DNA from: Pascua guehoae
Lineage: Eukaryota; Basidiomycota; Tremellomycetes; Trichosporonales; Trichosporonaceae
Reading direction: 5' to 3'
Assembly (NCBI GenBank): GCA_001600415.1
Contig: BCJX01000012.1
Location: forward strand, 195,516-259,515
Length of the DNA stretch: 64,000 nt
The notes below the pieces were generated by a model. It saw only the letters and a list, made by a program, of their open reading frames with translations, ran no database searches and was not told where the DNA came from. The first letter of the stretch is position 1. The number at the start of each line of letters is the position of its first letter. Made by a program: the position numbers and the translations under genes. Of the stretch, positions 54,696-64,000 are shown piece by piece.

Positions 54696-55844
54696 CTGAG
54701 CTCTAACGAGCTATTCTCTTTTGGTGCCAGAGTGTTGAGAAGGGCTGCGTGTAGGTTGGATGTTGGTTGAAGAAGGCGGAAGGTTGGGAGTGGCGAGGTG
54801 AGGGCAGGTGCCACATTCGGCCTCCCCGGCCTGAAACTATGGTGGTCGGGGCACGGGGCGCCGACTCGGCCAGCTTACATGTGCAGGGTTTGTGAGGCCT
54901 GCCTGCGGAATACCCTTGGGTCACGCCTGTCAGGACGAATATTGCATGCGCAAGGGCCAAAAATACAGCGAGGATGGTAAGGTGAGCATGCCTTGGTTGT
55001 CCGAAAAAAGGTGCTGCTGCCACAATTGTCCGTCTTCTGTTCCCTACGCGTTTCGTTTTGCTTCCGCTGCACCGTTCATGGAGGCGAGGACGACGCAGGG
55101 TCGAGTGTGCCCAGGCGGCCAGGCGGCAGGCGGGGTACGCGAGTCGTGGGCTGGTGGCTGGCAACCAGCAGGCCCGCCCAGCGGCCTCGACTTTTTTGAG
55201 TGGAGAGCGACACGTGTCGGGGGGCACGTCATTGGCGATCGTCGTGACCCGATGACAGAAGAGGCGGAAGCAAAATGATACGTGGGAGAGGGCGCGCTGG
55301 GGGGGCTGAAGGGGGGCGGAGCCGCAGCCCAGCAGCTGTGGACGGTCTGGACGTCATGGCCGCCGTCTGCCTGGTTCGCTTTGACGTCGGTCGGTCGGTT
55401 CAGTCTCGCCTTTGCGCCCGCCCTGGCCACCTGTCCACCTGGACGCTGACTCTTCACCACCCCTTTCCTCCTTTCGCAATCACTCCATCCATCCACACCC
55501 CCCTCCTCCCCCCCCCCCCCCCCCCCGCCATTTTTCTTTCCTTCTTCCCAACTCCCCACCAAAGTTGCCCGTAGACACCAACCGGCAACCTTTTTCACCA
55601 ACCCCACTCGCGCTTGCTACGCTTGGATCCCCATCCCCACGCTTGCAAAGCCCCATCCCTCTCGTTAGCTTCGTTTCGGCCGGTCGTAAGGACGCCTTCA
55701 GTACCCGAAAGCCAACCTCTCTGCCATTGCAGCCATCTGCTGTTCACCTTTGTTTGCAGACAACACATCAACGCATCCATTGCCAAAACAACAACACCCC
55801 CCCGCACCCATCCTTCCCACGTACGACGACGCAATACCCCTGCC

Positions 55845-57787
55845 ATGTCGGTCGTTCTCTCGCCACCGAACCAGCTCGGTTTCCCGCGTGAGTAGCAAGC
55901 ACAAGCAAGCACACACACCTGCATCCACCCCGGTGCTCCGCCGGAGAAGCAGTGTGCGGGCTTCGGCATCGTCAGAGGCGATGCTCTGCCGCTCATATCT
56001 GGCCGCATCCACGCGATCGGCGATGGATGCGAGCTGGGAGAATCATCCACTGAAGAGCTTTCGTCGAGTGTGCGGTCGTCGGGAGCAGCGAGGACCCCTC
56101 ACAGGACTCACAACTGGTCGTCTGCCTTTCCTCCCACTTGACACACACACACACACACACGCACGCACGAATGACTTCGTACTAACGACCAGGCCCGCTG
56201 ACGTCGATCGTCAAGCGCTCGCTCTTCATCCACAACCCCCACTCGGCGCCCGTCGCGTTCAAGGTCAAGACCACCGCACCGAAGCAGTACTGCGTGCGCC
56301 CCAACCAGGGCCGCGTTGAGCCGGGCGAGAAGATTGAGGTATCGAGTGCGTTACAGCCGCCCCCCGTGTCTTGACCTTTCGATTGACCCCCGCCCAGTCG
56401 TCCTGCAGCCGCTCCCTGCCGACCCCCCGCCCCACGCCAAGTGCAAGGACAAGTTCCTCGTGCAGTCGGCGTTCATCCCCCCTGAAGAGGAGATTGGTCA
56501 CCGCTCGCTTCAGGAGCTGGTACGTTGTTGTTACATTTGCTGCGGGCACCGAGCGATCACACAACCTGACACACACAGTGGGCGACCATGGAGCGCGCCA
56601 ACAAGGCGAGCATTATGGAGCAAAAGATCCGCTGTGCGTACCTCCCTGCCACGGACGGCTCTGGCGACCCGAACGGGATCCCCGAAGAGAACGAGGACTC
56701 GCAGATTCTGGACCGAACGATGGACGACTCGGTAAGTACTCAGTTTTCTTTCGCGTGGTCGTCTTGGCTCGAGTGTGTCTGTCAGCATTCGCGGGGCGGC
56801 ATACCCCGAGGGGAATCCAAACAGCGAGGTCGCTTGACGGACGCGACTCGGCGCCCAGTGGCCCGATATCTTTTGTCTGCTTGTAGTTGCTCCTGACCTG
56901 GCGTCCACCACGCTTCGTTACCGTTGCTACTACTCTTTACCCTCTGTCACACGGCTACAACAGCCGCCCAAACATGGGTACTCGCGGTGGTCGGTCGGTT
57001 CCGAGCGCCAGTTTGACTCTACGCTCTTCCCGAACGGGGGGCGCACGGTGTGGGAGCTGGAGAACAACACCCCCAAGACGATCGTCAAGCCTGCACCCCC
57101 GTCACCTTCCAAGCCCGATGTTCCCAAGCCCGAAATCCTGCCCGAAGTGGTGGTGCCGCTGCAGATGCAGCCCCAGCAACCCCCTACCTTTATCGTCGTC
57201 CCTCCCCTCGTTTGTGCCATTTCCTCTTCTCTTCCATGTCGACTCTGTGCATGACATGTAACGCCCACAAAGATCCGAGGCTGATTACGCGACAGGCCGT
57301 TTACTCGCACGCCGAGCAGTCGCCCCCTCCCCCCGACCACGGTACGAACGGCAGCCACACGCTCCGGGACCTCGGCGCACCGGCGGCCGCTGGTGCTGGT
57401 GCTGGTGCCGCCGCGGTGGGTATCGCCGCTGCCCACGCCGCCCCGCCCGCGCAGCCCGAGCAGCCCAAGGAGCTTCCGCCGCTCACCGCCGACGACGTCC
57501 AGTTTACCAACGCTGCGCTCGAAAAGTCGGTCGACGCGTCCATGACGACCGAGCAGAAGCTCAACGCGGCCCTCGGCGAGATTGACCGTCTCAAGCGCCA
57601 GATTGCCGAGGGGCCCGCCAACGTTGTTGGCCTGCGGCAGCGCGGCGGCGGCGTCAACACCACTGGCGCCCCCGGTGCCGCGACCAAGGTCGCCCAGCAG
57701 GCTCCCCCTCAGGCCGCGGGCGTCCCCGTCGAGGTCGTCGCCGGTCTTGTTCTCGTCGTCTTTGTCCTTACGTATCTGTTCTTCTAA
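55845..57787 (+). CDS. SCS2: VAMP-associated protein (VAP/Scs2), ER membrane contact-site tether
   Basis: Six exons: 55845-55887, 56193-56345, 56398-56519, 56579-56731, 56964-57209 and 57296-57787, joining in frame to 402 aa. The N-terminal MSP domain (about 1-130) has FPRPLTSIVKRSLFIHNP, VAFKVKTTAPKQYCVRPNQG and VEPGEKIEVSIVLQP, then DKFLVQSAFIP. A disordered Pro/Ala middle follows, then a coiled-coil candidate (TTEQKLNAALGEIDRLKRQIAE) and a C-terminal tail anchor (VEVVAGLVLVVFVLTYLFF). VAPs bind FFAT-motif proteins and tether the ER to other membranes. The donor of exon 5 (GTTTGT at 57210) is non-standard and least certain; the exon 6 frame is secure. Intron 1 is 305 bp and contains a CA repeat at about 56143-56162. 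Confidence 0.9.
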
Positions 57788-58147
57788 AGAAGTTGTCGAT
57801 TGATCGATTTTCGATTCTTCCCCCCTCTCCCGCCCCTTCCCCCCCCACCCCCCACCTGTTTCCCCCCATTCCCGCCGCCGCGCCCGAGCGACAGCACCGT
57901 TAAGAGATGGAGATGATGATGTGCGCGATATACGTGCGCGTGCGAGCACGACGACGACGTCGACTTACGAGCTAGCAGAGATAGTATCGAGGATGTGACG
58001 GTGCAGAATGAATGTGCTACGAATACACGAAAAGTTACATGATGTGTGTGGTGGGTGCGTTGGGAACGTATCTATGTGCGAGAGAGCGGTACAAGGGCCG
58101 CTGCGTGCATGAGAGGGTACTGACCACGATCTGGGAGCGCCGTCGTC
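57788..58147. other. Short convergent spacer between VAP and the Rpr2-type gene
   Basis: 360 bp with a C-rich strip at 57830-57870. It contains the 3' ends of both genes. Nothing else is visible. Confidence 0.55.
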
Positions 58148-59788
58148 TCATGCTGGCGCGACGGCATCTCCCGCAGCTCCCGTCTCGGCCGGCTCCACCA
58201 CGCCCCACCCCACCACCCGCTCCTCGCCGCACCACAGCCGGTGTCCCGTCCCGGGATCCTCGTCTTGCTGCCCCTTACCCTTGCCCTTGCCCTGCTTGCC
58301 CTTGCCCTTGCCGCCCTTGCCCTTGGCATTCATCTGGCTCTCCTCGTCGTCTCCACCGACGGCCTCTGCCCCCGCCTGTTCACCCCCGCCCCCAGCCGCT
58401 GCCTCGACCGGCGCCGCGCGTTCCCGCTCATGGAAGACGACACGGCGCATCCGCCTCGCCCGCCGCTGCGCGCGCACAGGCCCGTCTACGCCGTCTTCTG
58501 GCGGGCCCGTCGGGGCGGCGGGGACGACGAGCGTGGCGCCGCACGCGCACGTGTGGTGGACTGTGTGCAGGTGTGATTTGGATGCTGGTGTCAGTGGCGA
58601 GTTACGATAAGGTGGTAGCCATGTGCAGTGACGGTGTGCGTCTGGGGTGGAACAGAGAAGAGGAGACGAGTGGGGAGCGCTAGTCAGACGCACAAGGCAA
58701 TGTTGCCTCTGTCACCTTGCGTGTGAACGCCTGGCCGAGGCCGTTAATGCTGGAACGTGGTGCCGACGGAGAGCACAGGCTGGCTGCCTAGTCTCCCGTC
58801 TCCTCCAGTCTCCCCAGTCTCCCCCAGTCTCCCTCAGTCTCTCCAGTCTCTCTCAGTCTCCACCAGCCTCCGCCAATCTTCTCCAGTCCCCAAGCCACTC
58901 GAATGCTTTAACCAAGTCCGTCCGCACCATACTCACGCTTCACGCGCACGCGCGAGGTCAGACCGGGGACGAGGACGGCATTGCACGCACGGCAGATGGC
59001 GCGTTTCAGGCCCGCGTCGCTGGGCGTCAGCGTCGGCGTCAACAGGGCCCGGCCACCAGTGCGGGGGAGCAAGTGGGCCCGTCGTGTTGCCCGCTGTAAC
59101 ATGTCGATCAGAGGACGCAGAGCATACACCCCAACTCGGAAGGCACTGCCGCGGTCGATACTGTCATTCACAGCATGCGAGCAGACCTTCCCAGGCCCTC
59201 TAGACCTTCCCTCTCAACCCCGGGTCCATCCCAGACGATTGCCCACCCATGGAATACCCACAGCTTGACCTGGTTGTGCACCGTCCACTTGCGCATGGCC
59301 GCCACCTCGGCGCGCGCAATGGCGTCGAGCGCCACGGGCTTGGCCCGTCTGCGGCGCGTGTTTGTGTGGGCGGGGCGCGTACTGGGTCCCGCGGCGGGGA
59401 CGGTTGGTGTGCTGCTACTCGGGTCGTTGGCTGCGCTCGGGTCGTTGGCTGCGCTCGGGTCGTTGGCTGTGCTCGCGTCGTTGGCTGTGCTCCCCGCAGT
59501 GTTTGTGTTCGCGTTCGTGTTCGTTGCGCGCCGACTCGCTGCGCTGGCTGCACTTGCTCCACTTGGAGCTGCTCCGCTGCTTGAGCCCGCTCCGCTCGCT
59601 ACACCCGCTCCGCCCGCTGCGCCTGCCCCGCTCGCTGCACCTCCGCTCGCTGCGCTCGCTGCGGTCGTGCCCGCCAGCTGCTGCAAGAGGACGCTGGCCT
59701 GGAGTGCGAAATGGGCGCGCTCGAGGTGGTCGCGGTTGGGGAGGAGGGGTGGGCCGTTGCCCCTTTGTTGTTTCTGCTTCTTGGCCAT
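58148..59788 (-). CDS. RNase P/MRP protein subunit, Rpr2/Rpp21/Snm1 type
   Basis: Three exons: 59788-59270, 59093-58937 and 58560-58148, joining in frame to 362 aa. The start has NRDHLERAHFALQASVLLQQLAG, the N-terminal helix of the family. A long Ala/Ser/Gly insertion with tandem SAANDP repeats follows, then DAIARAEVAAMRKW. Exon 2 gives SDAGLKRAICRACNAVLVPGLTSRVRV, whose KR.ICR.CN..L.PG.T pattern is the first half of the zinc-binding site. Exon 3 opens with HHTCACGATLVVP, the second Cys pair. Family proteins bind the RNA of RNase P or RNase MRP. The tail is rich in Lys-Gly (GKGKGGKGKGKQGKGKGKG), probably RNA-binding. The exon 1 donor (GTCAAG at 59269) is a choice between two in-frame options. 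It is longer than typical homologues because of the insertion. Confidence 0.82.
58561..58936 (-). repeat. 376-bp intron with CTCCAGT-type minisatellite
   Basis: Intron 2 of the Rpr2-type gene. At about 58796-58890 it holds roughly ten degenerate units of TCTCCAGTCTCC/CCAGTCTC type on the plus strand, which account for part of its length. Confidence 0.75.
59419..59491 (-). repeat. In-frame 18-bp repeat encoding SAANDP units
   Basis: Four head-to-tail 18-bp units, the first two identical, in exon 1 of the Rpr2-type gene. They encode Asn-Asp-Pro/Ala-Ser-(Ala/Thr)-Ala repeats. Confidence 0.85.
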
Positions 59789-60189
59789 GGGGAGTGAGCG
59801 GCGAGTGTGCGGGGAGTGAACGAGGCAAGAGTGGATGATGACAATAATGGTTTGTTGGTGGCAGCCTAAATTTCCGGCTTGGACCGTCTCGCCCATGACC
59901 GACAAGAATGACATTTCCGGCGTCGTCCACGTGCCACGGGCCATGTGCCACTGTGCCTGGCCGGCCTGGCCAAGTCCACACCCCAGCTCCAGGCTACGGG
60001 CTAGGCGCGGCGATGCAGCGTGCACACCATGCCGCCAGATGACCAGGGTTTATCACCTCTTCTCCATCCCCACCCCACCCCGCCGGCATCTCCGACACCA
60101 CCGCGCTCGGAACCGCGAGCCCACACCGCCCCCGCCTCTTGTGCCGCACAGCCCTCCCGTCCGCCGCGCCCACCGTGCCCCTCTTCGCC
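59789..60189. promoter_or_regulatory. Divergent promoter between Rpr2-type and OTU genes
   Basis: 401 bp between two divergent starts, the shortest divergent spacer in the window. It is C-rich toward the OTU start. No specific motif is assigned. Confidence 0.5.
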
Positions 60190-62571
60190 ATGCCCGGGGG
60201 TAAACGCCGCGCGCTGAAAAAGCTCCTCCAGGCAAACCAGGCCGCCTCGGCCCCCGTCCCCGTGAGCCTGAGCGACTCTGCGCTCGACGAGTCGCGCTCG
60301 TCGTCGTCGCCCTCAAACTCGCTCCACGCCGTCGTATCCCCCCTCCCCGTCCCCGCAGCTGCATCCCAGTCCGCGTCGAGCAGCTCGAGCCCCCTCCCCA
60401 ACTCCCACCCCGCGCACGCGTCGGCGTATCCCCACGCCAACGCACACTCGACCCACTCGACTCCGCCCACCGCGTCCGTACGCCCAGTCTCGGCTTCGGC
60501 GCCCCCAACCACCATCCCCACCCCCGCCGCGGCACCGGCACCCGCGCAACAGGCACCAGCCCAGGGCGGCATGTATGGCGGCAACAATCTCTGGGGCTCC
60601 AACCGCGGCGGACGCGGGGGCAAGAAGTCGAGCAAGCAGCGCTTTGCGGAACGCCAGGTAGGTCGAGTCGAGTGTGGGTCCATGTCGGTGTCTGGGTCTG
60701 GGCCCGGGTGTGGATCTCGGTCTGCGTTTGTTGTTCGCCCGCTGGGAGCTACGATACCTCGTGGTCGTGGCCGGGGTCCCCCCGCCCTTGCGCGTCCCGC
60801 ACGCCAGGTTGTGGCAGATTGCAGCGCATCTGCCACACTTCCATCGCTTGCAGTTATGCGGAAGCGTACTGGAAGCGTACTGCAGACCAACGGTCTGGAC
60901 TGGATTTTCGGCCGGCTTGGATGCTATCCTCGCGGCCCATGGGTTGCCGACTTGCACTCTGCACCGGCCGCGTTCGCCCGCAGCCCACAACTACCACAGC
61001 AAGCGACGGCCAATCCAGCTGCCCAGCTGTGCTGCAGTTGCAGTTCGGGGGCTGCGGAGGGGGGGGGGGGGGGTGCATTCTGCACGCGGCTGCCTGCGTC
61101 GCAACGTTTACAACGCTGCAACGTCGCAGCGTCGCGGCGTGCGTCAGTCGTGCTCTCTGGCCGATCTCGCATCGGACGCCTACCACTACCGCGCATCGCG
61201 TCTCTGTTCCGAGACGCGTCCCACTCCCACTCCCGAGTCACCCGGCCGTAGCCGACCCACACCGGGTGCTTGGCCCGCACTATCCCAGCTACCAGCTAGC
61301 GACTAGCTACTAGTCGACCCCGCTCACGCACAGGCACGCAAAACACAAGCCATGCTCGACTCTGCCCCGCCGTCGGACCCGGCATGGAACGCGCAGCTCG
61401 AAAAGGAACGCCAGGACGAGATCCGCGTCATTGCCAATGCGTGCGCGGTGCTCGGGCGCGAGATTTTCGAAATCCAGCCCGATGGACACTGCATGTTTAC
61501 GGCTGTTGCGGACCAGCTTGGGCAGTTGGGCATGTTGCCTGCGCACCAGGTACGTCAACGGGGTGGGGGGTAGTGGTGGTTCGGGACGAGGCGAGGGGGG
61601 GGGGAATGCTTCGAACGCGTAGTGCTGCAACGAATGGGTAAAGCAGGTGGCAGCAGCTGGAGACAGGCAGGTATGAGACACGCGGAGAGAGATGCGCGGG
61701 ACGCATCTTTGTCCATTCTCGAGCGTCCTCCTACGCCCGTGACCCGTTACCTCTCGGCTTTCTCGCCGAGCTGTGTGTTATCGAGCTGGGGATGGAGACT
61801 TGGAACGTGCTGAGGAGATAACCATGCTAACCCCAGGCAAACAACCCGTACCACACGCGTCGCGTCGCAGCCCAATTTATGCGCGACAACCAGGACGACT
61901 TTTTGCCCTTCCTCGCGTCCGTCGATGGCGAGGACATGCCCGGCGCAACCGACGACGGGCTCATGACACCGGACCAGTTCAAGGAGTACTGCCACCGCGT
62001 GGAGAGCACGGCCGAGTGGGGCGGCGAGCCAGAGGTGGGTACTGCAGAGGAGTCGTATGTGGCCGTGATGGGGGGTGTTGGGCTATGGGCTGTGGGCTCT
62101 GCGCCCTGGGCCGCAGATGGGGGCCCCGACGAGGAGCTACTTCTGGTCGAAATCAAAACCAGGCCGTCTTGCTCTGCAGTGGGCGACACCGCCAGCTCAT
62201 CAATCGTGTTCTTGGCTCCCCTCACTCTTCCCCACCTCTGTCAGAGCCTGCGTTTAAGTTCCTGCCAAAGTCTCATTCCGAAATGTGACCTACGTGCAAC
62301 ACACTCACGCCCAGATCCAAGCCCTGTGCCGCGCCTTTGGCATCCCGATCCACGTCATCCAGCGCGGCCCGCCCGCGGTCGTCTCGCACGGCGGCGGCGA
62401 CGACACGTTTGGCGGCGCCATGACGCCCGAAAAGAGCCTCGCGGCCGGCGAGCGCGTCGTGCGCATCAGCTACCACCGGCGGATGTACGGGCTCGGCGAG
62501 GTAAGTCGCGCGCAGTGGAGTGGGTTACTGACGGGCAGCACTACAACTCTCTGCGGCTAGTGGCGTCCTAG
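60190..62571 (+). CDS. OTU2: OTU-domain cysteine protease (OTUD6/Otu2-type deubiquitinase)
   Basis: Five exons: 60190-60657, 61334-61549, 61837-62034, 62315-62500 and 62539-62571, joining in frame to 366 aa. A disordered Ser/Pro/Ala N-terminus leads to KKSSKQRFAERQARKTQAML, a basic helix typical of the OTUD6 group. The OTU domain starts at LGREIFEIQPDGHCMFTAVADQL, with Asp and catalytic Cys in DGHC. It continues with RVAAQFMRDNQDDFLPFL, EYCHRVESTAEWGGEPE, IQALCRAFGIPIHVIQRGPP and the catalytic His in GEHYNSLR. Otu2/OTUD6 proteins remove ubiquitin and are linked to ribosomes in yeast and animals. The first three introns are very long for such an organism (676, 287 and 280 bp); the last is 38 bp. 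Confidence 0.92.
60658..61333 (+). other. 676-bp intron 1 of the OTU gene
   Basis: Between GTAGGT and GCACAG. It contains a G-run of about 13 at 61059-61071. A plus-strand frame stays open through much of it by composition, but FAERQ continues directly into ARKTQ as in homologues, so it is not coding. Confidence 0.7.
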
Positions 62572-63380
62572 GCTGGGCGTAGCTGGGCGTGATGGCGATG
62601 GGTTGCGAGTTAGGTGGCTGGGAGGGTGCAAGGCAGGAAGCAGCACGTGGCGCTCCTGCGGTAGTGGAGACGTCGGCACGCCCGATGGGAAGACGTGCAG
62701 ACAGCGTGGTAGACATGTTGCATCGGCTAGAGGGTAGAGGGTATACCAGCGAAGCATGCATACGTGGCCGCGGAGAGGTCGAGGGAATGAAACCCTCCTT
62801 GCGTACACCTTGGGGGTTAGAGCTGAGGGTATATCTGGTGTTCACGACGAGGTGGCGTGCAGGCTGGAGGAGGCGCGAGGTAGAATCAAAGTTGTAGAGT
62901 GGCGTGTACGGTTGATCTTATCTACACGACTGTCGAGTGTTCAGTCACCTTGTCTGCAGGACTGGTTCGTGTCCAGTCTGCCCCTTGTTTACACTGGTCG
63001 GCCCTCAGTTGCACCTCGACGCGACTGTCGGTGTGCAGTCTCCTTCCCCCGTGGGACTATGAGGCGTCCAGCCCGATATTATTCGTCTACAGGACTGGCA
63101 GTTCGAGGTGGTTGGCCATGTACATTCCTGGCCGCTTTCAACTCTTTCATTCGACTCTTTCCCATTCCAAGCCAAGCCCGAGACTCCCATCGGTGTGAAA
63201 CATACCCCTGTCGCCTCCATACCGCCTGCATGCATCCTCACGTATATACACACGTCTAGCACACTGCACACGTTTGTCGCGAGGGCCGTCCCCTAATCAC
63301 CTGCGGTACCTCCCCCCTCAACTCTGTGCCACTTTCTGGGGCCGTATATTCACTAACGCATCAACACCTGGAAGCGGCCT
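62572..63380. other. Convergent spacer downstream of the OTU gene
   Basis: 809 bp with no supported gene, repeat or RNA. Confidence 0.55.
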
Positions 63381-64000
63381 CTAGCTCACCATCGCAGTGT
63401 CGTCCGTGTCGTCGACGTCGGCCTCGGTCGACGGCCCAGGGCCTGCCTCGCGCGTACCAACGACGGGCATGGTTGGTGCCTTTGCGATTTTGGCGAGTTG
63501 CGCCTCGAGAGCCTCGGTAGCGCGTTGAGAGGGGACGCGCTGTTTGGCGTGAGCGTGAGTGTGAGGGTGGAAAATGGACCGAGTCTGTACGTACCTGCAT
63601 GTCAATGCCGCCAAATGCGATTGAGAGATCCGTAGAGGTAGAAGCGCTGTCCTTGATACATCGGATCCAAGGGTGGTCGGGCTCGGCCTTATGGCCCCGC
63701 AAGGCATGGACCTCGATGGGACTCTCGGGCGAAGTGATGGTGATTTGGCGCGCGTTGAGCCAGTGTACAAAATCCTGCGCCGTCTTGATCTCCTCGCCCA
63801 TGGGATTTTCGCGGCACGACGCCCTCTGCGCCTCCAGCGCAGCCCCGACCTGGATAGTGAGCCCGCTGCCTGTATCGCAGACGTACCATGCTGTAGGGCA
63901 GGGCGACCTTTGGCGTCTCTGCCTCGGGCGTGCCGGCGTCGGGGAGGACGATGCGGACGCGGAAGAGCTTGGAGGTCTTCTGGGACAGCTCGGACTCGTT
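63381..64000 (-). CDS. Unidentified protein, C-terminal 175 residues (5' end outside window)
   Basis: Three exons are visible: 64000-63887, 63849-63595 and 63539-63381 (stop TAG), in frame throughout. The sequence starts NESELSQKTSKLFRVRIVLP, has ENPMGEEIKTAQDFVHWLNA, SPESPIEVHALRGHKAEPD and DLSIAFGGIDM, then an Ala/Glu helix (ATEALEAQLAKIAKAP) and an acidic tail (ADVDDTDDTA). The mixed, non-repetitive composition and clean short introns (37 and 55 bp) argue for a real gene. I do not recognise the family. The lack of membrane segments and signal suggests a soluble protein. Confidence 0.7.
   Translation of the reverse strand, partial: RVRAVPEDLQALPRPHRPPRRRHARGRDAKGRPALQHGTSAIQAAGSLSRSGLRWRRRGRRAAKIPWARRSRRRRILYTGSTRAKSPSLRPRVPSRSMPCGAIRPSPTTLGSDVSRTALLPLRISQSHLAALTCRYVQTRSIFHPHTHAHAKQRVPSQRATEALEAQLAKIAKAPTMPVVGTREAGPGPSTEADVDDTDDTAMVS

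Larger units (their letters stand above)
52788..55844. other. 3-kb gene-poor stretch with tRNA features, partly AT-richer
   Basis: No protein gene is supported. 53200-54100 is clearly less GC-rich than the rest of the window and contains the tRNA-Lys. 54300-54700 holds the split tRNA-like element and hairpin. A C-run (about 18-20) lies at 55508-55528 ahead of the VAP gene, and the 55440-55840 strip is pyrimidine-rich, typical of a promoter/5' leader. Confidence 0.55.

Noticed and set aside
60672..61313. Long plus-strand frames within OTU intron 1
   Set aside because: Homologous OTUD6 proteins join FAERQ directly to ARKTQ; the intervening sequence has proper splice sites and a G-run, and its reading frames show no domain.

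Overview
The window looks like nuclear DNA of a GC-rich, intron-dense basidiomycete yeast. Trichosporonales or a related Tremellomycete is my inference; no species-level marker was checked. The reasons are: genes split by many short introns with gtgagt/gtaagt/gtgcgt donors and cag/tag acceptors; Tremellomycete-style gene content (a Pmt4-type mannosyltransferase, a fungal KDM5, a C2H2 plus fungal_trans regulator); intron-bearing nuclear tRNAs; and no operon-like spacing. One ambiguous base (N) lies at 761. All exon joins given here were worked out by hand. Every complete gene closes in frame across its joins, which is the main support for the models. Starts are the first in-frame ATG unless stated.

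Layout, left to right. 1-1112: 3' end of a 3-hydroxyacyl-CoA dehydrogenase (+). 1569-4398: Cid1-type terminal nucleotidyltransferase (-). 6063-9445: DH-PH RhoGEF (-), divergent from 12356-18753, a KDM5/JARID1 histone demethylase (+). 18987-22178: Pmt4-type protein O-mannosyltransferase (-). 23069-24334: TauD-type sulfonate dioxygenase (-), divergent from 25784-27893, a Dal5-type MFS anion transporter (+). 28661-30290: GH105-like hydrolase (-). 31073-31173: tRNA-Cys (-). 31725-33165: 3-ketoacyl-CoA thiolase (-). 34737-38462: C2H2/fungal_trans regulator (-), divergent from 39279-41042, the N-terminal amidase NTA1 (+). 41865-43290: cytochrome c oxidase subunit IV family (-). 44775-46092: GPI-anchored PEBP-like protein (-). 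46.1-51.3 kb: gene-poor. 51300-52787: ZNF511-like zinc-finger protein (-). 53789-53878: tRNA-Lys (-). 54309-54695: split tRNA-like element. 55845-57787: VAP/Scs2 (+). 58148-59788: RNase P/MRP Rpr2/Rpp21-type protein (-), divergent from 60190-62571, an OTU-domain deubiquitinase (+). 63381-64000: C-terminal part of an unidentified protein (-).

Most genes are housekeeping and not functionally linked. Two parts of lipid beta-oxidation (hydroxyacyl-CoA dehydrogenase, thiolase) are present but far apart. The one pair that reads as a functional unit is the divergent TauD dioxygenase and Dal5-family transporter at 23.1-27.9 kb, consistent with organosulfonate uptake and desulfonation.

The most unusual non-genic signals are three. 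First, a Tc1/mariner-type MITE family with three copies within about 6.4 kb (22691-22898, 28194-28455, and an 80-bp fold-back copy at 28937-29016 inside an intron of the GH105-like gene). Second, a tRNA-like gene whose 5' and 3' parts are separated by about 310 bp ending in a very strong hairpin. Third, a tRNA-Cys gene facing an inverted second tRNA-Cys 5' half. I found no CRISPR array, no rRNA and no large mobile element with intact coding capacity.
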